Shown: piece by piece, positions 1-12,400 of the stretch
How positions within the stretch are numbered: position 1 is the stretch's first letter
Layout of the letters: each line of letters opens with the position of its first letter
Source: Acheta domesticus
Taxonomy: Eukaryota; Arthropoda; Insecta; Orthoptera; Gryllidae
Assembly: GCA_031308135.1 (NCBI GenBank)
Contig: JAHLJT010008756.1
Location: forward strand, 99,412,510 to 99,476,509
DNA length: 64,000 nucleotides
Direction: 5' to 3'
Made by a program: the position numbers and the translations under genes
The notes under the pieces: model-generated
Told to the model about the DNA's origin: nothing
The model's database searches: none
The model's input: only the letters and a program-made list of their open reading frames with translations

Positions 1-1170
1 AATAAAACAACTATATTAATTGATGATAAGCAAGGCCAAACCAAGTCTAGTACAGTACCAATTAGTTAACTTCCTACACAACAACATTAGAATTAATAAA
101 GTTTTAATATTTACTTAAAAACTATGCCATATAAATGTATTTCAATTTTTCTTCTTGGGTGCTACTGATGTAGTGCAAACAAAGTAAGTATTTTAAAGGT
201 CCAGCAGAAAATGATTATTTTTCAACAGAAAAAATTTGATTTGCAGGCCCAACTCCAAAAAAAATGGTAATTCTTGCTAAGTAGAAAATAACTTCTAATC
301 AAAATTCACTATTTGTGCGTCCCTTACTCCAAACAATTGGCTCATGAAAAAATTACTGTCAGTGTGTCCGCCCATGAGATGGAAAAGTGACAAATACAAG
401 AAAGTTCGTGCTGTTGTACAACCCCTAGCTTTTTAAGTGGAACTCCAGAGAGCAAACTGTAAGACATACACTTGGATTCATGTGAATTTGTAGAAAAAAA
501 CATCTAGTTGTTTCCACCTTTACAGCAGATAATTTTGCTAACTTTTAAGTATTGCTATTGCCCTTCAAAATTCTGAAAGTGTTTCGTGTGAATTTATACC
601 TAAAAAAAGTCGTTTTGAATCAAAATTACAAAAATTAGCATTTGATATCTCAAATTAATTTGGATTAATTCAAATTATATTTAATGTTAATAAATGCTTG
701 CTCATCAACTTAATCCCATCATAATCAAGATAGTTAATCCTGTTTCTGTTCAAGCAGTGCTAAATATGTTATCTATTTGCTCACTTCTAGCTATTTACAA
801 ATAAGTGATTTGTTTGCACGTCCCTGGGCTAATGCTCACATGTCTCAAAGTTTACACAAAAATGTATCAATCTTGCACACTATAACAAGTATTTCATCAA
901 AAGAACTCAGGAAACAGACATATTCAATCTTCATATTATTTAATGAATACCAATGAGGAATGTGCAGAAGGAATGACAAAGAAATTGGAAAAAGGGTGGG
1001 ATGAGTCATGAAGAAACCATCAACTCAGTAAAAACTATTTCATTCCATTCTAACTGTAGAAATGTGGATTCCACTACACTTAAGTCCAAAGGTTCTGTCA
1101 AGTCAATTTCATGGAGTTGTCTTCTAATTGTTCCACTGTACTTGAGGACGCAAAAGAGAAAAGTACTCAC
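1..1170. other. mask intron 16, left edge of window
   Basis: AT-rich sequence downstream of the exon 16 donor. No further mask exon (second ankyrin block) and no transposon ends are visible. Confidence 0.7.
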
Positions 1171-1317
1171 CTTGTGCAGGCATAGGCTGAGAGGCAAGGT
1201 CAATGTTGAGGCTGGGCACAAGGCCCAGGGAGCCCAAAGGGGCAGAGCCCTCTGGAGCAGGGGAGGTGAGTAGCAGCTGAGAGGAGGGGCCCTTCTCCTG
1301 AAGCTCCGCTCCACCCT
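1171..1317 (-). CDS. mask: mask exon 16 (RVERELQEKG...), one base missing
   Basis: After a TGTGTGCAG acceptor the exon opens in phase 0 with AGG GTG GAG CG, giving RVER. The conserved continuation ELQEKGPSSQLLLTSPAPEG and ending SLNIDLASQPMPAQ lie one frame over. The junction (1306-1308) reads CGGAG where CG-N-GAG is needed. With one added base the exon is 49 codons plus 1 and the conserved RVERELQ motif is restored; as written it would terminate or derail. A sequencing or assembly slip in a G run is the simplest cause. The donor is GTGAGTACT. Confidence 0.85.
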
Positions 1318-2943
1318 CTGCACACACGCAGCGCGCGGCTAAGGGCACACCACGCACCAACAAGTTAGAACTATACATCTGAAGTACCACAATCACCTTC
1401 CTACACTACTAACTCACAAACAGGCACACCCATTTTGAATTCTGTAATATTCCTTTTCCTTTAATGCCGTTCAGGAGAAGAACACACATAACCTTCACAA
1501 CCGAACTGCTCTCATGACAAAATATTATGTCGTACATAATGTTCAATTTCCCCAAACAGTTAGGTTAAACGAACTGTCTCATGCACAATTATTCTGAAAC
1601 ATAGGATTGCATGTAATTTACACAATAATTAATTGGAAAATCCTAAGTACCACTTTCCATTTTGATAATTAGAGACCGGCAAAAATATGTAGTATTAAAT
1701 GTCAAAATATGTAATAAATATGTACAATCAGATGTAATATGTAATATTAAATTCTCTAATTAAAAACCATTTACGCAGCAAGAAATTACATTTAGAAAAC
1801 TACTCACTTTACATCATACAACTTTCTCATCCGTAGTAAAAGCTTAATCTATTGCAAGCCAGGACCGTAAGTTCAGCAGCAAGACTAATCACAACAGAAG
1901 CCAATTGCACCCAACTGGCGGATATACGACCAGCAAATACATACACCTCAGCACCTTCATCAAAGTGGTACATGTTGGCGATCGCCAATTTTTCACGGAA
2001 TTTATGATTACACACCACAAAATGCGGTGTCAGTGATATTTTGGACACCTATATTTCCCCAATAATTTAGGAATAATGCTGATTAAAAACAAGATCTTTT
2101 CATAGAAAAGCATGGAATTAAATTGAAGAAAATTGATAAAATAAAAAAATGTATTGTGAAAACGGCAAAATAGTAATATAGTACTAAATATGTAAAAATA
2201 TGTAACGAAAAAATTTGATATTTGTTAGGAGGTCTATTATTTGCCAAGATTACAATTTAGAGAACGGTAAATAGAAAGACCAAAAATATGTAATTACATA
2301 CAAATCCAGTCTCTATTGATAATAGCACGGAACACAAAAGCTTTCGAAATCAAGATTTTAGAGGATTGAACAAAAGTTACATTACTTGCATCAGGTATTA
2401 TGAATGTATTTATTTTCAGATTCTTTCATTAAACATGCTTTTACATACGAGTTTTCATTTTTTTGGCTTCAGTGAAGTCTTATGTATTGTTCCAAGACAC
2501 AAATATATTTGAAAGTGTATTTTTAATTTAAAATCTAGTCAATAAAAGTTATATTTTGAGAAGTAATCTCCACACCATAAAACAGTGAATGGGTTTTCAA
2601 ACATTCTAACAGTTATCAAATCTCACAACTCTCAAATGTAAGTTGTTGTTTTTTATTCCTCAACAAATAAAAAATGAGTCACTATTATTTGGTGAACTAA
2701 TTATTTTAAGAAATAAAATCTATTTAACTGTCAATTTCCCTGACTTATAAAGATTCTTATAAAATTTCACAAATTTTTCCTTCACTAACCCTCAAGTAAA
2801 GCAATTCACTAATTTTTCGATATTTTCCAGAACCTCGATATAATAACACTAACTTTCCCAGCCACCCTGATATAATATTTACTTTCATCAATATCCAATT
2901 ACTTCATTTTGTTTTATCTCAAATTTAATTCTGATTAGTACAA

Positions 2944-2976
<33 letters not shown>

Positions 2977-5900
2977 ATAAAATATTTTTTGACACAAATT
3001 AACAAATACAGCAGATATACCTGATGAAGCAAAAGAAGTTGACAATCAGAATTAATAAGAGATATTAAAACTCTTTGAGCAGCACCCCTCTCATAATCTC
3101 AGCTCTCTCCCCCTCCCTCCCGTTCGCTCGCTCTCTCCCCCTCCCTCCCGTTCGCTCGCACTCTCCCCCCTCCCTCCGTTCGCTCGCACTCTCCCCCTCT
3201 CCCAGTCCCGTTCGCAGTCGCACTCTCCCCCTCCCTCCCGTTCGCTCGCTCTCTCCCCCTCCCTCCCGTTCGCTCGCTCTCCTCCCCCTCCCTCCCGTTC
3301 GCTCTCGGCTCTCTCCCCCTCCCTCCCGTTCGCTCGCTCTCTCCCCCTCCCTCCCGTTCGCTCGCTCGCTTCCCCCTCCCTCCCGTTCGCTCGCCTCTCT
3401 CCCCCTCCCTCCCGTTCGCTCGCTCTCTCCCCCTCCCTCCCGTTCGCTCGCTCTCTTCCCCCTCCCTCCCGTTCGCTCGCTCTCTCCCCCTCCCTCCCGT
3501 TCGTTCGCATCTCTCCCCCTCCTCCCGTTCGCTCGCTCTCTCCCTCTTCCTCCCGTTCGCGTCGTTCTCTCCCTCTCCCTCCCTTTCGCTCGCTCTATCA
3601 CCCTCTCTCCCGTTGGCTCTCTCTCACCCTCCCTCCCGTTGGCTCTCTCTCACCCTCCCTCCCGTTGGCTCTCTCTCACCCTCCCTCCCGTTAGCTCTCT
3701 CTCGTCTTCTTTCCCGTTGGCTCGCTCTATCCCCCTCTCTGCTCTTTTCCTTCCCTATTCCTCCCCTCGCTCTGTCCCTTCCTCCCCCCTCGCTCCCTCG
3801 CCCTCACTCTCAATCTCCCTCCCTCGCCCTCACTCACACCCTCTCCCTCGCCCCTCCCTCTACCTCTCCCCCTCGCGCTCGCTCCGCCTTCCTCACCCTC
3901 GCTCTCGCTCCGCCTTCCTCACCTTCGCTCTCGCTCCGCCTTCCTCACCCTCGCTCTCGCTCCGCCTTCCTCACCCTCGCTCTCGCTCCGCCTTCCTCAC
4001 CCTCGCTCTCGCTCCGCCTTCCTCACCCTCGCTCTCGCTCCGCCTTCCTCACCCTCGCACTCGCTCCGCCTTCCTCACCCTCGCTCTCGCTCCCGCCTTC
4101 CTCACCCTCGCTCTCGCTCCGCCTTCCTCACCCTCGCTCTCCCCTCCCTTCCTCACCCTCGCCCTCTCTCACCTTCACTCTCCCGTCAGTCCCTGCCTCA
4201 CCCTCACTCTCTCCCTTACTCACCCTCTCCCTCACCCTCGGTCTCTCCTTCCTCACCCTCGGTCTCTCTCCCTTCCTCACCCTCGCTCTCTCTCCCGTCC
4301 TCACCCTCGCTCTCTCTCCCGTCCTCACCCTCGCTCTCTCTCCCGTCCTCACCCTCGCTCTCTCTCCCGTCCTCACCCTCACTCTCTCCCTTCCTCACCC
4401 TCTCCCTCACCCTCGGTCTCTCTCCCTTCCTCACCCTCGCTCTCTCTCTCCCTTCCTCACCCTCGCTCTCTCTCTCCCGTCCTCACCCTCGCTCTCTCTC
4501 TCCCGTCCTCACCCTCGCTCTCTCTCTCCCGTCCTCACCCTCGCTCTCTCTCTCCCGTCCTCACCCTCGCTCTCTCTCATCCCGTCCTCACCCTCGCTCT
4601 CTCTCCCGTCCTCACCCTCGCTCTCTCTCCCGTCCTCACCCTCGCTCTCTCTCCCGTCCTCACCCTCGGTCTCTCTCCCGTCCTCACCCTCGGTCTCTCT
4701 CCCGTCCTCACCCTCGGTCTCTCTCCCCGTCCTCACTCTCGGTCTCTCTCCCGTCCTCACTCTCGTCTCTCTCCCGACCTCACCTTCACTCCTCCCGACC
4801 TCACCTTCACATCTCTCTCCCTTATCTTCCTTTTCACCTTCCACTCTCCCTTCGTCACTATCCTCTCTCTCTTCACCTTCCTTTCACTCCCTTCTTCACC
4901 TTCCTCTCTCTTTCCTCTTCCTTCCTCCCTTCCTCAATGTCTTCCTCCTCACTCACTTTTCTTTCTCCCTCACTCGCTCATCTTCCTTTCTCTCTCTTCC
5001 CCTCCCCCCTCTCTCTCTCTCCTTCCAACTCACTTGCAACTCCTCGAGAATCTGCTGCTTCTGTAAGGCCTGATCTTCTCGTACAGACTGCTGCTTCCGT
5101 GCCTTCTCTCCAGTTTCCAAAGGAATCACAGTACTGCCCTTTTCGGCAAGGCTACTTTCATCTTTGGAAGGAACACTGCTGCCAGCACTATCTCCAAGAG
5201 GTTGGTTCCGCACCTAAATTAATAGATTTTCACAGGTAACATACCTATACTAGTACATAATCCAGGATTTAGGGTGTGATATCAAAAATTATCTAAAATT
5301 TCAACACTCTTTAATTAAGTTTTGTGGTTGTTGTTCATAATTTTCTATTACAAAAATATGGGAAGAATGATCACGAAACAGACTTATCTTCGTCCACCAT
5401 GACATTCAAATAAGATAAGATATTAAATGACATTGTGAATGAGTTATCAATAAAATATTATAGGTTTATATTATATATGGTCTGATTAAAATAAGTTGGT
5501 GATTGACAGTTGTGTTTCTGAAGCTGTTGCTTCACACAATATGAGTATATGATTTAGTTACTTTTATAAGCATTTACTTCAAATGTTTATTTTCATGTCC
5601 CAGACACGCGAGCTCAGTGGTGCGCAACTTGTCAACGTCACTCCTTTCCATTCGCAACTGTCAATCACCAACTTATTTTAATCAGACCCTAGTTTATACT
5701 TTATCTAATTGGCCATTCAATGTTATCTTTAATTACGCTAAGCACTCCTAAAATGATTTGATTAACAACCTTCCTTAACTATCTCTCCTTTAAAAATCTA
5801 CATTCTCCCAATAATTTTGGAAGCACCAGCATGAAGTCTGTTACTCTGAAAATATCTCTTGAATCAAAATTATCTAATCAAGAGTGCAACAAACTCAAAG

Positions 5901-6245
5901 AATGTTAGACCCCTCCCACAGAACAAAGATTTACCAAAGATGAATTGATCACCCCAGAATCCCATAGGTCAGCAGGAGGATCTGATTGACATATGTAGTA
6001 TACAATTTCCAACTGGACCAAGATAAAAGTGAACGAATAAGAGTGAGCCACGATCAGACAGGCCAAGAATGTTTTTATTTAATATTGCGCAAAAGCTAGT
6101 GAAAGTTATTAAGTTACTTGAGAAGCTTATATTACATAATTATTTTATTTACTATTGTTTTCTTTCTACTATATCACAATACATACACATACATAAAGTA
6201 ATTATGTTTTCTTATATTCAAATACACACACATATTATATTATAT

Positions 6246-6312
<67 letters not shown>

Positions 6313-6369
6313 AAAGAGAGAGAAGAGAGAGAGAGAAAGAGAGAGAAGAGAGAGAGAGAGAGAGGAGAG

Positions 6370-6407
<38 letters not shown>

Positions 6408-9400
6408 GATAGATAGATAGATACATACAGATATTTACTAAAACATTTCAGACAAATGCTAAGACATTACCTGCTGGACTTCGGCAGAAGTCAGGTTGTT
6501 TTCATTCATCATAATAGAGGAACGGCTCTTGCGCAGCAAAGACTTTTGAGTGTTATGCTTTTGCTGGGTGGGCATATGCTCAACAAGACGCCCTAAATAC
6601 AGGAATTAATATTTCAAAACCTCAAATAGATCATATACATACAGTATTCCCATTTTACAACACACTGCTTTGATTTTAAAATATTATACAGCTCAGTCCT
6701 AACAATAACATTAACAATTATTCTTATTTAAGAAAAATAACACTAGGGAAGGTAGAGAGCGCAACATACTCAATTTTATTCATAGATTACGAATATCACA
6801 ATAAAAACTTCATATCACATCACAGTTTTTAAATATATAGTATTTTTATACTGTATCATACCATATTTTGCTATTAATGCAAATACAGTTAAATTGAACC
6901 TGTAAGATATGTAGAATTAATATGCATAAAATCTATTCAAAAATATAATATTTGTTCAGTGCAACTATGCCACTTTTACGACATAACAAAATTAGGAGTT
7001 TGTGTTGTTGCTTTTCTTATTATCTGTATTAGAAGATTGGCATCTTTGTTCTTGCATCTGGTAGCCATGTTCAATTACGAGTAGGTCTTTAGGTCTTAGT
7101 GGATGTTTTGTAAACAAGCCACATGCACCCTCGTTCTTCCTCTTGTGCATCAGTCACCAATAGGAATTATTTAGCCCCTTTCCTTATCACAAGTGTACAA
7201 GTATCCAAATGTTGGGGTGGCAGTTCTGAGAGAGTGTGTCACATGGAACTATACCTGCAGCATGCATGAAGATCATGTCAAGTTTGCGTATGCCTCAAAT
7301 ACATTACTACATTACAGTTCTATGGGTTTCATGAAGTGAAATTCACGACATGATCTGTTGATTGGATCGGTTCGATAAAATGCAAATCATCATTTCACAT
7401 CAAAAGTGTGCAAATCAATACGATAACTTGTGTTACGGAAGTGGAAGATTTACACACAAACTTCAAAGGAAACAAATATATGAAATTACAAAACTTATTA
7501 TATATTCTTTATGTTTTGGCTGTCAGGTTTGTGATCAGATCAAACCATATGCTGCTCACCAGTGTGGTGTCATGTGTTCAACAAAACTGAGGTTGTATAG
7601 AAAACTCAACTCATTGCCATTCGCTGCACCAATGTTGTGGAGAACACCAACAAACCATTTTACATCTGCTACTTCCTCATGATAAAAATACCTGTCCAGA
7701 TCAATTATCCACACAGTTCTTCCATGTGACACAATGATGAATTACAACTGCCTGTACCCCCAGAAACATGATCAATAAATCATGAAGAAAACTGTGCTGA
7801 AACTGAAGCCATGTTTCCCCTAGAAATAGAAGCCTCCACTTCAAAAGATCCAGACTACTTACCAGGAAAGTCTGGCTCGTGCCTGCAATTAGTAGAACAG
7901 GAATACTTAAATGATTTGGCATGGGACCTCAATTTGTCAAAAACAGAATCTGAACTGCTAGGCTCCAGATTGCGGCAATGGAAACTACTTGCTCTTGGAG
8001 CAAATAATTCAGTTTACAAACAGATATGAGACCTTTGCCCAATATTCTCCTCCTAAAGGTACTTTTTACTTTCCCGTATACGTACGTATATAAGGAATAA
8101 AACACGTAGTATAGGGAGAGTTATGTAATGCTGCGGAAAATCGATTTCGAGATTTTAACGGAAATACACGTTTTTGGGGTCCGAACAATGTTTCCTTTCA
8201 AAACTTCTGTCCGTCGGTCCGCTGTCTGTGAACAACACTAGCGCCTAAACCATACATATGCTTTCTTCCAAAATTAATATTCCCCGGTCGATCTGGTTCC
8301 ACTCGAGGCGCCGCGATTTTGAAGGACTTTCTTCAAAATTTGGGGGTACTGTGCATGAAGCCCCCCTGACATTTACAAAATTTTCTCAAAAGCGGCTCCC
8401 AATTTTTTCTTTATATTACTTGTAAGAATAGAGTAAAATACACTTATTAAGGTGGCATTGGTCCGATTATCACGGTTAACTCTCAATTTTCAAAAATTGC
8501 AAAAGTTTGAATTTTTTTTCGGCGTCTTCCTACTACTACAAAATTGCAGATAAAGATTTTTTTCTCCAAATAAAATTTGTTCACCAAAGTGAGTTCTTTC
8601 ATTAAGATCAAGTACATTTTTTTGAAATGCTGATAGTTTTCTGGCAATATTGGGTGAAATATTTGGAATTTTTAAAATTACAAAAATTCTCAAAAACGCC
8701 CCAAATCTTTTCTTTAAACTTTTGCTAAATGTACTCTATGAGATGACATAAAAGCCATATTGCTCTATTCCTTGTTTTTTCAAAAATTACAAAATTGTAA
8801 TTTTTTTGACTTCTCTCATGTTGGAAATATTAACATAAGCGCCGATTTGTTCACTTTATAATATTTATGAGTACATGTGCTTTAAATAATATCAGATAAC
8901 ATTTCTCGACAATTCAACCATTTTCTGTGAAAAAATAGCTCAAATATTCGCATTTTCAGAAACGCTCAAACGCCATTTTCTCATTAACTGCTCCTAATTT
9001 TTTCTTCACACTTTTCGAACGGCTAGAGTTAATTGTACTCTTTAAATATGATGTTCAGTTCAATTTGGGACATGATTTTGTTTCTGCAAAAATTACACAA
9101 ATGTAATTTTTTTTTAAAGATCCTTCCACATTTAATATGCCATTACCAGCAATTTGTAAACACTATTGTAATTGTGAGTTCCAGTGACTTCAAATGAAAT
9201 GTTTCGAAAACAACTAATGGTGCTACAACAGCACATACTTTCCCGCATTATTGGAAACAGTTATGTAGCATTGAAATATTGCACTATATTGCATCATAAC
9301 TATTACATGAAAACGTCCAATTCAATCAAGGAGCGAACAAATCATTTTTTCCATCGCAGTGTTGTCAGAACTATGTGAATTCTACAACTGCATAAAAATA

Positions 9401-12400
9401 GAATACTAAAGTTTTGTAAACCTGTATTGGAAAAAGAAGCGTGACACCATGAACAATACAGAAATGCTTTGCATAGGGCCATGATTAGAGAAGAGTATTC
9501 TACAACTGTGCAAAAATACTCTACTCACTACCAATGGTACAGCATTTGGTGCGAAAACTAAATATTTTCATGTGAATATCAACATAAATTTGACAATTAT
9601 AATTCCTTTTCATACAGCTCCATTAGGTCACAACAATGACACGTAATTCTCAGAAATTTGCGAGCGTGAAACAGAACAACTCATTATTCCATTCCCTGCT
9701 TTGTCGCTATTCTGAGAACTATTAATTTTTATTTCAAATGTTTCAAAATAAATAATTTATAGGAAATGAATAACAAAAAGTCGAATGTAAGAAAGGAACA
9801 AAGAAATAATATACAAAATTGCAAATTCCAATTTACGACGCATCCAGCTGTCTGAAGCGCAGTAAATTTGCAACGGGCTGTTATGTTTGTCACGAAATTA
9901 TAGAAAAACTGCTCGTATTTTCAAAAAATTAAGCATGACCTTATTTAAAAATGTAGTTGTGATATAATTTTTTTCTCAATGAATGTATTTATTTTCTCTA
10001 TTGTAAGAAGATGCCGAAAACTAAGCACAATGAATTCCGAGCAGGATATTAAGTTTGTCAGAAAATTACAGGAAAACTACTCATATTTTCAAAAAATTCA
10101 ACATGACTTTATTTGAAGATCTGTTTTTGATGAGCATATTTCATTAAGAAAACCAATTGTAACTTCACAATTGTAGTTGTAGAAAGACGCTGAATTTTTT
10201 TATTTTTTTTTTAATTTTTGCAAAATTAGGCATTTTAACGAACTTGAAACCTGTTTTACTTTAAGCTTCCTTTATGCTATCTCAGGTCCCAATTCAATTA
10301 AAAAAAGTTTAAAGAAAAATGGTTTAAAGAAAAGAACAAAATTGTCCATGACACAAATTTTCACAAAGAAATACTCGTTTTTGAAAAATTGAACATGACC
10401 TTATTTGTTTGTTGAATGTTTTTTATGAACACGTTTCATTAAGAAAAAAAAATTGAATTCTCGTAATTGAAGTTGTAGAAAGACGCCGAAAAACCGTTGA
10501 ATTTTTTTTCAATTTTCGAAAAATCAGTGTTTTCAACCAACATGAGACCTATGCCATTGTCTTATATGACCTTCAGACTATCCATCAACAAAATTTAGTC
10601 AAAATTGTTGGCCCCATTTTTTAAAATTTTGAAAATGTCCCAGAGGCTTCATGTAAAGTAGCACCAAAAATTAAAATATCGGTTTCAAAATCAAGGGGCC
10701 GCAAGATCGGTCCGATAGACTGGGGAATATCAATTTAGGGGGAAATCGGCTGAACGGTTTTTAGTCGCTAGCATTGTTCACAGACGGGCAGACGTTCTGC
10801 TTTCAATTGGATTTCGGTATCAAGGACCCCCAAAACAGGGCTGCACCACATGTTACGACGTACGTACGTACTTAATAGTATACGGGAGTAAAAATTACGG
10901 GCATTTTTATTTTGTTTTCATGTAATGACTTTTCAATAGTTGATCTTTGCGAAAAAATAGTTCTGCACCATTTTAAAGATCGTAAAATTCTCTAAAAATT
11001 CGCCTTTTTAATTATTTTTCTCACATAAGAGAGCTATGAGATATTAAAATTTCACCAAATTTACGTACATATAGTATACAGAAAAGTAAAAATTTTCTGT
11101 GAAAAGGAGATTCATAGTTCGCATTTTTAGTCGCACTTGAACGCTATTTTCTTACAAACGACTAAAAATTATTCAAAGAAAACTGCCATTTACGATGAGG
11201 TTTTACCGTTCTTTAATATTCTAAAATTAATATTTCCGTTCTATTATTAGAAAACCGAAAAGAAAATGTCAAAAAATGTAGTTTGGTCGGCGATAGATGG
11301 CAGCTGGCAAAGAGAATGTGTCAAGTCTGAATAGCTAGCCCAGACCCAAGGAAATAGAAAACTAGTAAGGGAGACTCTGTGCTATTCTGTAGCACCACTA
11401 GTTTTGTGTGTGCAGACATTAGGGAGTTCACGAGTGAATTGTGTTCTCTATAATCCAGATGAATGGCACTTGTTTATAAATTCTTCAAAATATTGCTTCA
11501 AAGCAATGGAATATATGAGTAATGCAAAATCAATACAAGGAATTTTCATCGGTCTGCAAATCATAAAACTAGTGTCGGATGAAATATTAGAAGAAAAATT
11601 GTGAGATTGAGTTAGCAACTTGGCAATAATTTAAGTTGTGCATGCATTTCTCGGGACAAAGGAAGAAAACAATTATAAAACATTGGCCACAGGAAGGTTA
11701 GTAAGCTACAAAAATATGAGATGTCTTTAGACTAATTTTAGAATGTCTAAAAATTCATTTTCGTCACTCCCATCTTAATTTTCACACAGAATTTGGGTGA
11801 TATTTGTGATGAACATGGGGAACAGTTTTATCAAGATATTGCTACAATGGAGAAGAGATACCAAGGATGTAAGAATTGCGCATTGATGGAAGATTATTGT
11901 TGGTTCCTTGTCAGAGAGTAAATAGAAATATAAGAGTAAGTGACACGGTGCAAAGCATTTTTAACCAATGCAATAGGAATTTCTTCTTCCAAGATGTTTC
12001 GATATTGTTGTACGAATATGTGTATTCCATTTTTAACCCTTCAGCGTGGTATGCCGTCTGAAGACGGCAATTTCCTTTCTCTTCTTAACGCGGGGTGCCG
12101 TACCTGGACGGCATGGATTTTCCTTTCCATTCGCGGTAAGCCGTCTCAGGACGGAAGGGATCTTTACCTGTTTTTCCTCTCATTTGCGGTGTGCCGTGTA
12201 CAGACGTTGGTCGCTTGGCGGTGCGGTGCATAGAAACTGGCAGTGTGTTATGGCGAGTTTTCGGTTTGTTTTTGAGTGTTTTTCAATACAAATGTTTTAA
12301 TATCGATTAAAGTATTTCTATTTCTTTGTGGGTGTTTTTATAGAAACAATTAATTGACAATACATCGTCTTCTATGTACTACGTATAATATTAAATTATT

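Noticed and set aside
1338..1350. Alternative acceptor CCCTTAG for mask exon 16
   Set aside because: In phase 0 it adds seven residues before RVER and loses the direct ELQ-RVER continuity; the TGTGTGCAG site at 1318 fits the family.
3100..4800. CRISPR-like regular repeats
   Set aside because: No unique spacers; simple tandem minisatellite in a eukaryotic intron.
3075..5073. Very long plus-strand ORFs (663 and 486 codons, Ser/Pro/Leu-rich) and matching minus-strand Arg/Glu/Gly ORFs
   Set aside because: They are translations of stop-free CT-rich minisatellites in an intron of mask and extend over its exon 15; no domain, no codon structure.
6069..6416. Plus-strand ORF ending in RERERE repeats
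   Set aside because: Product of the TA/GA microsatellite.
12046..12300. Small ORFs just inside the piggyBac left end
   Set aside because: They fall on the subterminal palindrome array; not coding.
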